Both the position numbers and the translations under genes were made by a program. Under the pieces are notes generated by a model, which saw only the letters and a list, made by a program, of their open reading frames with translations, was not told the DNA's origin and ran no database searches. Positions 10,453 through 22,364 of a stretch of DNA of 64,000 nt are shown here, one piece after another (within the stretch, counting starts at the first letter, position 1; each line of letters starts with the position of its first letter). Origin of the DNA: Posidonia oceanica (Eukaryota > Streptophyta > Magnoliopsida > Alismatales > Posidoniaceae); the NCBI GenBank assembly GCA_037176725.1, contig JAZBRS010000026.1:148625501-148689500 (forward strand). Direction: 5' to 3'.

Positions 10453-13055
10453 TTTGGTAGACTTTTGTTGGGGAATTTCCAGAGATTTGTTAGTTGTTGC
10501 ACGGCAAAACCCATTTCAAAACCAATCCAAAACCCAACCCAAAATCATCCAATACCATTTCCCAAACCTAAGCCAATTCCTAACCCAAACCTGACCTAAG
10601 CCAAGCCCATTAGTAGCCCAATTTACTGAGTTGCACATTGAGGCGCCGCATGCATAGGCGACTAGACTCTGTCACCAAGGTTAGCGACGACTGAGTTTGG
10701 CACCACGTGAAGTGGCAACTCGACTGTAACTCAGGCCACCGCCCAAGCCCTACCTGCGCGGTCGCTGCCGGTCGTCGCCGACCTCCGCACTAACTCGCCG
10801 TCCCCTCTGCACTTACTCGCCGTCCCCTCCGCACTTACTCGCCCAGTTCTGGCCACACACTAGACGCCAACGGCCACTTACTCCCTGCCACTGGTCACCC
10901 TCTCCGCCAACAGCCTTCCCGCACTCACCACGCTCACAGCCACGGCTGTCCACCTCTTCTGCCATCGACGAGCTTCGCCGTCCTCGACCCGTGGTCCACT
11001 TACTTCCTCGGCATCCAGACCCTCTCACAGCCTCTCACACCACCGCCTTTGTGCCTCGTTTGCCACGTCGTCCTTCTCCTTCTCTTCGGCCGGTGAACAA
11101 AACCCATCTCTTGCCTCCTAAACCCAACACCATCCTCACTCACACAAACACCGCATTTTGCAAATTTGTGAGCTCCATAGCAAACTCGAGCCTCCAAGTG
11201 CATCCCTCCATTTTCCTTGTGCGATCCCATGCATCCTAGAGAAATCCCAAGCCTTCCCAAGCCGCTGTTGCCTTTGAACCCATCGTCGGTCATCTTCTCC
11301 AACTTCTGTCCGTCAACTCCGGCGAGCCTCCAAGGTGAAACACCTCATCGCATTGCTTGTTTGAGGGCTTGGGAACATTCCCAGACCTCCTCCTTTTGTG
11401 GCTGTATTAGTTGCTTACCTTCTTGCGCTCTCGGCCGTGCCAACGGTTGAGGAGGCGTAGCAACGCTGGCCATTGGCCGGTGGAGGCGGGAATGAGACGC
11501 CTGTCTCTTTTCTCAGCCCACAAGCACTCCCTCGCATCCCCCTTGATCCCTCGAAGCTTCCTAGCCAGTTTGTCGGGTTGTTGGCCCCTCACACGGCTGG
11601 CCTCTGGCAAGCCACGGCGGTGGAAAGAGGTGGAGGTGGGTGGAGTGCCACAAGCCACCATTTTCCACGCCGAAGGTGTGACTTGGTTCATGGGAACATC
11701 ATCGACATTCTTCGATCCTCCGTGATCTTTTTTGCATTACCTGGAGCGAGCAGTTTGCCATTGAAGTCCGTCCATCGGACTGCCAGGTCTGGCACCGCTC
11801 CAAATGGCGACTGACCTGCAACTTCAGCTGCTGTCGGTCGATCTTTGGGCCGACGCTCCGGGCAATCTAGGCCGTCATTTTGCTTGATGTTTGTTTCTCT
11901 TTGATTGTGGATGCTTGCTCTTTAATTTCGCATATTTAGTTGCTTGCTTTGGATCGTGTGTGGAGCAAGATTTGGCTCCATAGTCTGCTATTTGGACTGC
12001 TGGGTTGCAGAGGTGACGCCGCTCCAAGCAGCGACTAACCTTCAACTTTAGCAATCTACCGGCCAGACTTTGCGCTGGTGTATCTCGTTGCCCAAGCTTC
12101 CGTTTCATGCGATTTTTGTTTCCTTGTCATCGTGGTTGATTGCTCTGCATGTTTGCATCATTAGTTTTCAATCTTGCATGGCTTTGGCTGCAAGATCTGG
12201 CCTTGAAGTTTGGTTCAGGACTACCAGTTGAGCCGCCGCTCACACCGGCGACTCGACCGTGTCTTTTCAACAGTCCACTGGCCGGACATTAGGCCACTGT
12301 AGCTCATGACCCATATTGCCGTTTTACAATGTGATTGCATGGTTTTGATTATGAATATGCCATATGTAATCTTGCATGCTTAGTTCCTTATTTCGCATAG
12401 TCTGCATGGTTTGTTTTAGCAGCAAAAGCTCCTACTTGGAAATACTGTGCATGGCCATGTCGCCTGGGAGCCTAGCGACTGGTTCAAGCGCCATTAATAG
12501 TGGCAACCTACTTAGTTGCTGCTCTCAACGGCGACTTGGTTGCAGTCCAGGCAGTGAGCTGTGCCGCTCGCTTGCCACCTCCTCGCTTTGTTGATCAACT
12601 TGTTTTAATACCAGTTTTATCTCAGAGCATGCCATCTTTATCACTTTGTTGCCGATTTTGCGTTTTGCATGATTTCCGTAGCCTTCCTAGTTGATGATTG
12701 TCGCTGTGTTGGTAGCAGGAGACATGCTCTATGTCACCAGTTCCTTCGGCGACAGGCACTACCGCCCCTCTGGCCGACGACTCTAGCAGCAATCTAGGCA
12801 GTGGGCATAGCCGTTCCCGCTGTCGCCTCTTTGTTTTTATCCGACTCTTTTGACTTTAGTTTCGCTTCTCTCGCTTGTCTATCGCCAGTTAGCAATGCTT
12901 TTGCTTTACTTAATTGGTTTTAAATAAGGTTTGCTAAGCTTTGCACGGTTTATAATTGCATCCTGCATACCGCCTTAGGGTGAATATAAACCGGCATTCA
13001 TTTGCCAACATTTTCCACACAATAGCGAATCAGTTAAGAAAGACCGATTCCTCAG
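10439..13055 (+). repeat. 3' LTR of element A, first part (interrupted by C)
   Basis: It starts TGTAGACACCCCATTTTGG. It continues at 35804 and ends ACTACA at 36145, giving a total of about 2.96 kb. A GC-rich stretch occupies about 10640-11880. A TATA-like ATATAAA at 12984-12990 would leave about 400 bases of transcribed LTR. The sequence around 13030-13055 joins 35799 onward into a uniform LTR block (a version of GGTGCCTAACACCTTCCCC), which proves continuity. Short open frames inside are not supported as genes. Confidence 0.9.
13051..13055. repeat. Target-site duplication CTCAG, left copy (element C)
   Basis: CTCAG directly precedes the LTR start TGTAGTAATCC and is repeated at 35799-35803 directly after the other LTR end. 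Confidence 0.9.
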
Positions 13056-16000
13056 TGTAGTAATCCTGAATTATGATCGTCCATGCATGATGCCAAAAGC
13101 TTGCGTGCACTGATCAAAATAGGCTCACTATATGCGGTAGGATCCAAGGGAAGAAACTCGACTCAGAGACGTTGGCAAAAAGAAGAAAAATAAATGATAA
13201 GACAAAATCGGAGTTGCCACCAAGTCTATTGAATTGGGAGATAGGGAAAACCAAGGGTAAAGCATGAAAAGACATGCAAAACCGGATGCAAAGAGGGGGC
13301 AAAGGGATGCAATGCTAAGCTATGCTATGCTATGCTATGACTCATGCCTAGGATAAAGGAAAGGTCGATGCGAGCCAAGAGAAAGGGCAAGGACTCCTGT
13401 TACGCACGGGGAAGGTGTTGGGCACCCCGATACGTCCGAGAGTCAGTCTTTCTTAGGCAATCTCGCGCTAATGCAGGGAAATACTAGCCTAATGCCTAAA
13501 TGCCATGAATGTCTACCTGCTATGCATGGGAAATAAATGTGCTATCTATGTGCTCAACAACGCTGCTAGTGTTCCGAACTGGGCGGACCGTGGTTCGTGA
13601 GAACTCCTAAGCAGTAAGCATCATAGTCCTAATGCAGATGCAAGCGATAAAACAAAGCTACGGGAAACCAAGCAATGCAAACGACATGCAAGCGATAAAG
13701 CAAAGTAGGTGCGGAAAATGGTGCGAAATGCAGAAAGCGATGCAAGGCACGGAAAACGATGCAAGGCGCGGAAAACAGTGCAAGGCACAGAAAACGATAC
13801 AAAAGCGAGGTGCAAAACTAAAACAGGGGCTAGGCAGCACGCATGGGGGTAGCCACAGGTACTAGGAGCAATAAAACATGGAAAACGGCGAATGAAATCA
13901 AGATCAGCGTTTTAAAACCAAGTCAAGCCAACTGCAAGCATTGGACGCTGGCATCAGCGGCGTCCAACATTGGATGCTGCCACTACTGGCATCCAACAAC
14001 TGCTGGAGGTAGATAGCATGCAGCTTTTAGAAAACGATGCATTTTAACTATATGGATGCAGTACAAACGCAGAAATGTAGCTAGATGAGTGCATGGCATG
14101 CAAGACTAACCTAATAGAAGATCAGAATGGGAATCAGAGCCAAGGGCAAGCTAGGATTAAGGATCAAAGCAAGCAGGGTGTTAGACGCCCATGAGCATGG
14201 CGTCCAACGTTAGATGCCAGAGCGACAGGCGTCCAACACAAGCCAGAGAGAAACAAAAGGAAAAAAGCATACAAAAGAAAAATAAAAAAAGGGGACCATG
14301 CATTTGGGCTACTGGAGATAAGCATAAGGCAGACATGCAAGTAAGGGAAGCATAAGAAATCAAAAGAATATTACCTGTAGCAGGTGCCAGGCCAGAGGCA
14401 CAACCAGGATGTTTTACGTGAGCTAAGCCGGCGTCCAATATTGGACGCCTGCACCAGCAGCGTACAATGTTCTGGGAGGCTACAAGCACACAAGAACTAG
14501 CAAAAACAAGCATATGAACAAAGGCAGCCATGGAATAATTCAAAGGGAAGCTAAACATGCATGGAAACACAGGAGACATGCAAGCAAACAGGTGAGAGCA
14601 TCATGCAAGCCTTAAACAACAAAACAGAGGGGCTGGGACGTTAGATGCCGGAGACAGCAGCGTCCAACGTTGGACGCTGAAGTCCCTGCGTCCAATGACT
14701 GCAGCATGCAAACCTACCTGTGCTAAGGGGGAGCTCAGCTCTAAACCCCACCTATATGCATGCAGACATACTGATGACATGTAAGAGCAAATAGGAACAT
14801 GCATAGCAAGCATATAACTCATGGAAAGTAAGAGAGGAAGGACATGCATAAGAGTAAATAGGTAAAAAAAACTCAAAGAAAATAGTATGCAACTTAAGAA
14901 AGAGAAGAAAGCTTAAGCATGGTTGCCATAGAGGCCAGGTATTTCTAAGCATACACAGATCATGCATAGACATCAAAAGGAAGCAAGGTGTAAGCATGGC
15001 AGCAAGCTACAGCTAACAGAGGTGTTGGACGCTAGATGAACCAGCATCCAACGTTGGACGCGGCTCACCCAGGCGTCCAATGTAGGCAAATGGCATAATG
15101 AACCTAGAGCATGCAAAGATGATTCAAGCAAGCATGGGACAAGCAAATAGGCATGGCATAGCATCAGAGGACATGTAAGGATGGCATGCAGCATGGATTC
15201 ACAGAAGAACCAACAATAGCAAAGCATGGAGAGCAATAGAACGAGAGCAAAGTAAAGCAGGGTGTTGGACGCTGGCCTGTGCCACGTCCAATGTTGGACG
15301 CACCAGCTAGTGCGTCCAACATGCTGAACTTCCTTCTAGCCACAAATTGCGGCCAAAAGGATTCAAAATATTCAAGAAAGTTCATGGAAGCAAGCTACCT
15401 AGCGTGCATGAGTCTAGGGGATGGAAAACCTACCTTTTGGCGGCCTGGAACGGCGGTTCCACCTTGGTCACCGGCGTTGCAGATGTTGCGGTAGAGGCTA
15501 CTTCGGCGAGGTCGTGCAGGCTACTGGAAGCACCAGAAGGGTTGGCGAAAGGTCGAGGACGGAGATGGGAGTCCACTCTATGCTCTAGAGGTGGCAAATT
15601 CTCTCTTGGCTTCGTGTGGTGACCGCTGGAATGAGGCGAAGTTGCTGTTTTGTTGCAAACGGGCATGGGTTCATGTGCATGCAGTCAAGGTTGCAGGCAG
15701 AGTTCAGGTGGTTGCAGGCGATGGCAGAGGCTCTTGTGTGTGGGGAGGCCACGAGGAATGTCAGGAGGGGGCATGGGAGCTGTTACAGGGCCTGCGAAGT
15801 TGCAGCGGTGGCTGGTGCGGGCGGCGGAAGTCAGCAAGTGGCAGTGAGGGCGGAGAGAGCAGATTTGGTGCTGAGGAGGAGGGGATGGCTAGTAACTCGG
15901 CCTTGGAAGGTAATGGATGGCGTGGAGTGCAAGAGGGGACGGGTAGTAAGTGTGGGGAGGCGGTGGAGTGGACGGGCGGTGAGCCGAAGGGGGCAGAGCA

Positions 16001-16299
16001 ACTGTTGCTGCAACCGAGCTGTTGGACGCCGAAGCAGGAGGCGTCAACGTTGGACGCTGCCTATGCTAGCGTACAACATGCTCAGTTGGCAAAAAGCTGT
16101 AAATGGGCTTGGGCTTGGGCTTAGAAAGGTTTTAGAAATTGTAAAAAGGCTTGGGTTAAGGCTTTGGGGTTTAGGCAAGGTTTTGGGCTTGGTTTTTGCG
16201 GTAGAAATGGGTTAGAAAAAAGGAGCGCCATTCCAGAGTCCACACGAGCCTACAAGAGAAAACAACCAACTTCCATGCTGTTAGAATGAGGTGTCTACC
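13056..16299 (-). repeat. 3' LTR of element C
   Basis: It runs from TGTAGTAATCC (the LTR 3' end read on the plus strand) to GGTGTCTAC at 16298. The terminal CA is seen as CC here. The pair LTR at 32543-35798 is collinear. It contains at least six palindromic modules around GCGTCCAACGTTGGACGC, spaced by CATGCA-rich sequence, and a GC-rich stretch at 15440-16070. A GCTAT microsatellite at 13315-13342 has more copies than in the other LTR. Open frames in the GC-rich part (for example 15591-16215) are not supported as genes. Confidence 0.93.
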
Positions 16300-16370
16300 G
16301 ATGCCCCTCCCTGAGCGAGGTTAAGCGTAGCGAGACCACTGCTCAGGGTAGACAAGACATCCTACCTCAT
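16286..16370 (-). other. PPT and bracketing inverted repeat (element C)
   Basis: Read on the minus strand, GCTCAGGGAGGGGCATC (16300-16316) forms the polypurine tract next to the LTR. ATGAGGTGTC (16286-16295) and CCCTGAGC (16309-16316) are mirrored by GCTCAGGG (16341-16348) and a degraded GACATCCTACCTCAT (16356-16370). This is the same arrangement as in A and D. Confidence 0.8.
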
Positions 16371-16739
16371 GCCGGTAGGAGCGCAAAGTTACTGTAGGCG
16401 CGAGTCATTTACCCGGCGGATGCACCGAAAATCATGACTCAGAGCCACAATGCAGATGCGAATACTGATGCTAATGCAATGCATGGCGATGCAGTTATTT
16501 GCCATTCAATGCTGTTAGTAAAAGAATGCGACGCTGATGCAGAAGGGATGCAAAGAAAGCTACAATGCAATGCATGAGTTCGGGGGTTAGTACGGGCTTG
16601 CAAAAGGGATGCCTGACAAGACTGACAGGCTTGGCATCCGAGCAGTTAGGGCTGCTAGCCCAACAAGCAAAAGGGTTAGACAATTGGATGGCTGCCAACC
16701 GAGCAGTTAGGGCTACCAGCCCACAGGGGAAACAGAAGC
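16371..16739 (-). other. Element C region between PPT and array, no gene seen
   Basis: The sequence includes runs of GATGC/AATGC motifs at 16450-16570 and a short duplicated block ACCGAGCAGTTAGGGCT near 16640-16715. It corresponds to 9966-10370 of A. No coding potential is supported. Confidence 0.5.
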
Positions 16740-19115
16740 AGCTTGTCCTTGCCTGAGGAAACAAGCAAGAAAGAGAAAGGGGGAAGGCAAGCATGGGCGT
16801 CGTCCGCACGGAGCGAAGCCACTCAAGGGTTGATCCTTGCACGAGGATACAGGGCAGGACTCCGAGCATACGAGGTCCGAGAAGAGCTTGTCCTCACCCG
16901 AGGAAGCAAGCAAGAAAAGAAAGGGTGTTGGCAAGCACAGGCATCATCCACACGGAGCGAAGCCACGCAAGGGCTGATCCTCGCACGAGGATACAAGGCA
17001 GGACTCCGAGCATACAGGGTCCGAGAAGAGCTTGTCCTCGCTCGAGGAAGCAAGCAAGAAAAGAAAGGGGGTAGGCAAGCGTGGGCATCGTCTGCACGGA
17101 GCGAAGCCAGACAAGGGCTGATCCTCTCACAAGGATATAGGGCAGGACTTCGAGCATACAGGGTCCGAGAAGAGCTTGTCCTCGCTCGAGGAAGCAAGCA
17201 CGGTCTCCGTGCGGACGGAGACGGCAAAGGCTTGTCCTCGCCTGTGGAAGCAAGTGGGAGATTCTGCACAGACGGAATTAGAAGGGGGCTTGTCCTCGCC
17301 TGAGGAAGCAAGCAGCAGTCTGATCCTCGCCCGAGGAAACAGACAGGGGACTTCGCCCGCACGGAGTGAAGTCACCTGGGGGGCTCGTCCCCGATCGGGG
17401 AAACAAACAGGAGGGAAAGAAGAAAGAGGCTTGTCCTCGCCCGAGGAAGCAAGCAAGCGGGACCCTGTCTGCATGGAGTGGAGTCATGCAAAAAGGAAAA
17501 AGGCTTGTCCTCGCCTAAGGAAACAAGCAGGAGGGGAAGAAGAAAGAGGCCTGTCCTCGCTCGAGAAAGCAAGCGAGCGGGACTCCGTCCACACGGAGCA
17601 GAGTCACGTAAAATGAAAAATGGCTTGTCCTCGCCCGAGGAAGCAAGCAAGAAAGGAAAAAGGCTTGTCCTCGCCTGAGGAAGCAAGTGAGCAGGACTCC
17701 GTCCGCACGGAGCGGAGTCACACGAAATGGCAAAAGGCTTGTCCTCGCCCGAGGAAGCAAGCAAGAAAGGAAAAAGGCTTGTTCTCGCTCCAGGAAGCAA
17801 GCAGGAAAAGAAAGGAGGAGGGCAAGTGTGGGCATCGTCCGCATGGAGTGAAGCCACGCAAGGGCTGATCCTCGCACGAGGATACAGGGCAGGACTTCGA
17901 GCATACAGGGTCTGAGAAGAGCTTGTCCTCGCCTGAAGAAGCAAGCAGGGGATTCTACATGAACGGAATCCGAAGGGGGCTTGTCCTCGCTCAAGGAAGC
18001 AAGCAGCAGTCTAATCCTCGCCTGAGGAAACAGACAGGGGACTTCGCCCGCACGGAGCAAAGTCACCCGGGGGGCTCATCCCCGATAGGGGAAACAAATG
18101 GGACGGAAAGAAGAAAGAGGCTTGTCCTCGCCCGAGGAAGCAAGCAAGCGGGACCCCGTCCGCACGGAGTGGAGTCACGTAAAAAGGAAAAAGGCTTGTC
18201 CTCGCCTAAGGAAACAAGCAGGAGGGGAAGAAGAAAGAGGCCTGTCCTCTCCCGAGGAAGCAAGTGAGCGGGACTCCGTCCGCACGGAGCGGAGTCACGT
18301 AAAACGAAAAAGGGCTTGTCCTCGCCTGAGGAAGCAAGCAAGAAAGGAAAAAGGCTTGTCCTCACCCGAGGAAGCAAGCGAGCAGGACTCCGTCTGCATG
18401 GAGCGGAGTCACGCGAAATGGAAAAAGGCTTGTCCTCGCCCGAGGAAGCAAGCAAGAAAGGAAAAAGGCTTGCTCTCGCTCGAGGAAGCAAGCAGGAAAA
18501 GAAAGGAGGAGGGCAAGTGTGGGCATCGTCCGCACGGAGCGAAGCCACGCAAGGGCTGATCCTCGCACGAGGATACAGGGCAGGACTCCGAGCATACGGG
18601 GTCCAAGAAGAGCTTGTCCTCGCTCGAGGAAGCAAGTAGGGCGTGCACATACTTATCCTCTGTCGAGGAATAAGCGAGCCTGATCCTCGCCCGAGGAACA
18701 GGGAAACTCCATCCGCATGGAGCTATGCAAGGCTTGTCCTCGCCCGAGGAAGCAAGCAGGTTTGATCCTCGCATGAGGAAACAAACAAGGGCTCTATCCG
18801 CACAGAGCTGAGCAGGGCTTGTCCTCGCCTGAGGAAACAAGCAGGCGGGACTCCGTCCACACGGAGCGGAGTCACGTGAAAAGAAAAAAGGCTTGTCCTC
18901 GCCCGAGGAAGCAAGCAAAAAAGGAAAAGGCTTGTCCTCGCCCGAAGAAGCAAGCAGGCGTGACTCCGTCTGCACGGAGCAGAGTTGTGCAGAAGGCAAG
19001 AAGAAAGAGCCTTGTCCTCGCCCGAGGAAGCAAGCAAGCGGGACCCCGTCCGCACGGAGGGAAGTCACGTGAAAAGGAAAAAGGGCTTGTCCTCGCCCGA
19101 GGAAGCAAGCAAGAA
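16740..19115 (-). repeat. Tandem array of hairpin units with 691-bp higher-order duplication (element C)
   Basis: Units such as GCTTGTCCTCGCCCGAGGAAGC and ACTCCGTCCGCACGGAG alternate with AAGAAAGGAAAAAG spacers. The stretch of about 17260-17950 is repeated at about 17951-18641 with a constant offset of 691 bases (17281 and 17972; 17421 and 18112; 17921 and 18612). Multiple overlapping open frames of up to 219 codons on both strands result from the repeat and lack any domain, so I do not call them genes. Confidence 0.9.
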
Positions 19116-19157
19116 AGGAAAAAGAGAGAGCGATACCAGAGAGCAGCTAAAAAGATG

Positions 19158-19185
19158 CCCCTGGTACCAGGGATGATACCAGGGG
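19158..19185 (-). other. Conserved hairpin after PMD-like gene (element C)
   Basis: CCCCTGGTA (19158-19166) pairs with TACCAGGGG (19177-19185). One pair next to the loop is lost compared with D (C opposite A). The position is the same as in A and D, between PMD-like gene and array. Confidence 0.75.
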
Positions 19186-19650
19186 ACAGTCGGAGCACCC
19201 CTAGTATCAAAAGCAAGGGAAATGCAGACAAAACTTACGCGTTTGCCAAACAAGGAGTTGGGGATGCCAGCCCAGAGCGATCTGGGCAAAGGCGGTTGCG
19301 GCGATGCATGGGTCTGTAGAGGTTCTTGTGCGCATGTTGACTGCGGGGGGGAGTTTTGCTGCAACTCCCTTGCTGAGGCTGCGGGTTGCATGGTGCTTGC
19401 GGAGGGAATTGCTCTAGATCTCTTGCAGGGCTGCTCTAAGCTGCTTGCATGGACTAATGCTTTGAAGTGCTTGATGTAGGTCCTGCAACATCCTGGCAGG
19501 AACAGATATGCAATAGGCAAGGCATGCAACAAAAACAAATGGCGTGAAACGTCTTTGTATTGAGTGAATCTTTGGTTACACGCCTCTGGTAGGCCAAAAG
19601 ATACAGCATGATTCAAAAGGGCTATACAAGCAAACAACTGCACAGATGCC

Positions 19651-20852
19651 TTATCAAGTCGGGCCTTCTTTGCTTTACGGGAATCAGGAAACTGGGGGGC
19701 GCCAGGAGGAATCTTGTTGAGGGGCCAGAGTCCCTGCACCTCAGTGACATACTCAAAAGTACATCCTGAGCCCTTCACAGCTGCAATGTCTGTAGACTTG
19801 ACCCCGTGCCGCATCAGGTCTGCTAGTACTGTTGTGGCTGCTGTTGTGATGAGCGGGTAAGTCTGCATGAGTCTGGGCACGGTGCTATCAATGAAGGTGC
19901 CTTGCCGATAGCCAAACTGCCGCATGACCCAGATAAGGTGGTACTCCACACCCCCGGTAAATCCTGGCAGCACTACGAGTCGCGTATCGTGAGCATCGAA
20001 GAAGACGGTGAAGGGTTCTACTATGGATGGGATGATTTGCTAAGTTACTGCATCATCCATCAGCTCAGACAGCTTCTGGTGCTCCTCTGGCATGCTCTTG
20101 ATAGTTCTTGCATGACCATTGCTGTAGTATGTTTCAATAGCATGCCTCTGAGGGCGCAGAAGGTCCATCTCCAGGTGTGCAGCTAGCCAGATTTGCATAA
20201 GTACTCTGTAGCCGTGGAACTGGCGGCAGTGGTGCACGACGCGATCCAGCCCGTGGTAAGTTTCTGCAAGGACGACTGGTGCCAGGTGTATCTACCGGGT
20301 CGCCACTGCAAGTGCAATCTAGGCAATCTCAATTGCAACTATCATCCTGCCATGCGTAAAGATGAGTTCGCCCAGAAAGCGGGTGACGAACCCCTGGAGC
20401 CACAGCTCGTCTCCGAGTTCAGCATGCTTTTCCATAACTGCATCAAAATATGCTAGGCAAAGCAGGGGCGTGGGCCCGTTGGTGCAGATTAACCTTTGTC
20501 GGCAGCTTTTGGCAGAGAGCCCAGTCAGCTGGCTCAGGACCGTTGTGTACCCATCGCGCCTCATGAAGACTAGAGGTCCCATGATCTTGGAGAAGCTGTA
20601 GATCCGACGCACCTCTTCCAGCGTGGGAGTCAGTTCTGTCCTTCTGAAGCGGAAGACATGATGTGCTGGCTTCCAGAACCTTGCTGCAGCGCATAGGAGA
20701 TGCCGGCTTACTTCAACGTCTGCTGCCTTCAGAAGCTTGGAAGGGATACCCCAAGTGCGCAGCTTCTCGCGATTGGCTTCAGTGAGTTTGCCAACCCACT
20801 CTCACAGGGCATCTGAGCAGTGCATGGGAGTGACCAGAGTAGGATAACCCAT
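19651..20852 (-). pseudogene. Element C PMD/DUF7745-like accessory gene, broken
   Basis: Starting at ATG 20852 it encodes MGYPTLVTPMHCSDAL followed by the same blocks as the intact copy in D, including VEVSRHLLCAAARFWKPA and ELTPTLEEVRRI. In-frame stops are a TGA soon after the start (near 20807), TAG near 20313 and another TAG near 20293; the last is at the same codon as a TAG in A. Close to its end a one-base deletion (about 19652-19660) removes the normal stop, so the frame reads on through the downstream region into the array. The gene is on the pol strand. Function is unknown, as for A. Confidence 0.8.
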
Positions 20853-20899
20853 TGTGCAGGAGAGAAAGTGCAGGCTGCTGGTGTAGAAACCTCAAATAC

Positions 20900-20927
20900 C
20901 TGTAATCAGTGTTGCAATTCATCAGAT
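20900..20927 (-). promoter_or_regulatory. Candidate 3' splice site upstream of PMD-like gene (element C)
   Basis: On the minus strand a CTGAT motif (branch A at 20922) is followed 22 nt later by GATTACAG (AG ends at 20900), 48 nt before the ATG at 20852. The spacing equals that in A and D. Confidence 0.45.
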
Positions 20928-22364
20928 CAGGTATAAGCAAGTAACCACTGCCTGATAGAGATGCAGGTTTCAAAGCTAGCAAAGTAGTTTAGCAAGTTTA
21001 ATAGTTGGCATTCAGAGTGCAGATATTAAGCATGTTCAGACAAAGGTAGCTCTGCTGGGGCAAGTGGTTGGTTGGAGCTCTGGACCAGTGCAGTTTGGAG
21101 AAGGTCGACGCATGCTTAACAGAAGTACTGTCTCAACGTCGAGCCAAGTTTTGCAGAGCAGGAAGATAGAAGGAAGGAAATGACTGATGCTGTGCATGCA
21201 AGCATGGTTTATGCTTGGTATGCGTGGCTATGTGCATGATTTATGATAGATGCTATAGATGTATGCATGATTTTTGCTTATATGCTGTAGCCCTCAGCAT
21301 AAGGAGTGCTTAGCGCTTGTTGCAGAGGAAGAGAGGGGTCCCCAACTCACTGGACTCTACTCAAGCTCTTAACTTGCTGGTGGCACTCAGAAAAGGGTTA
21401 TTTGCAGTGCGTGGGTGGTGGGTAGTGAGGACAGGCTCCAGGCCAAACTCCCAAGGACCTACACCTACTCTTTTGCTTCTTTTTGCTCCCTCATAGGCAT
21501 GTAGGTTTCCCCTATCCCTAACTTGGAGGCAATAGGCACCTGATTGAAGTTGGGGAGCTGCTTGCTAGGCCTTGCTAGGTTTAAAGGCTTTGCAGGGTTT
21601 GTGGATTCCCCAGGTGCAAACTTTTGCTCATCTTTAAGACAGGTAAGGGATGGGATTGCGCTGCTTGCTTTTTCTTTTTCTGGAGTTGACTTTTGTCTTT
21701 GCTCCTTTTTTCTTGCTTCCTTTTATTTTGCTTTCTTTTTTCTCTTTTTTTTTGTGTTCTTTTCTTTTTTGCAAGCTTCCGCCATCCTTGGCTTAGAGGT
21801 AATGGGCGCTAGGGTTTTGCTGAGTTTGAGGCTCCTGGGTGCGAAAGGGTGGTTTATCTCCGAAGCAGTTCGGGGGGACAGGGTTATGCTACACGCCTCT
21901 ATCTCTAGGGTCTGCTTCTGCCTTCGTCTTCTATTCGCTTTTCCTTTTATGCCCATGCTCAGACATATTCTTTTATGGCTCACATTCTTGCTCACACCCT
22001 AGCATTTTATCTCCCTCGGGAGGTGCAAGTCCTCAGGTGTTTGGTTATTTCGCCTGTTCTCATTTGAAAGGTGGCTCCCTCACTAGCTAAGACGCCTAAG
22101 TAGTGTCAGGTGAGGCAGAGTAGACTCCTTCCAGAGCAGGCAAGCACATCCGATTTCATCATCGGGCCAAATGCGATGCATGATTTTTGTTGGGATTTTT
22201 TTTTTTTGATTTTTGCTTGAGATATGCTGAAAGAGATAGAAATGCAAGGATATATGCAGAGAGAGCGAGAATGCAAGGGACAATATTGGAATGTAGAAAG
22301 ATATACAAGGAAAAAAGGTGGATGCAAAGGACGGGAAAGAACACTCTGCAAGGCAAGGGCCGGT
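20928..22364 (-). other. Element C pol-to-PMD spacer
   Basis: The spacer is non-coding and shares blocks with 5903-7000 (A) and 58081-59330 (D). On the minus strand it holds A-rich purine tracts (complement of 21690-21770) and a CATAAAAGAATATG TATA-like motif near 21970. Apparent open frames such as 21544-22002 are T-rich antisense and unsupported. Confidence 0.65.

Larger units (their letters stand above)
1..13055 (+). mobile_element. Element A: Tat/Ogre-like Ty3/gypsy retrotransposon with PMD-like gene, left part
   Basis: The element enters from the left edge inside the protease and runs through linker, RT, RNase H, integrase, spacer, a PMD-like gene and a tandem array to a 3' LTR that begins at 10439. 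The LTR is interrupted at 13055 by element C and resumes at 35804. Order and sequence match elements C and D. Many in-frame stops and at least four small deletions show that it is a decayed copy. Family assignment to Tat/Ogre is from the dual RNase H layout of pol and the gag type seen in C, so it is partly inference. Confidence 0.9.

Noticed and set aside
15591..16215. Open frame of up to 199 codons in the GC-rich part of the C LTR
   Set aside because: No domain, several overlapping frames of similar length, and the corresponding frame in the other LTR is changed by indels.
16743..19319. Many overlapping open frames up to 219 codons on both strands
   Set aside because: They lie in the tandem array, arise from stop-free repeat units and have no domain; the array is replaced by unrelated sequence in D.
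19065..19650. C-terminal extension of the PMD-like protein in element C
   Set aside because: It results from a one-base deletion that removes the normal stop; A and D end at the expected place.
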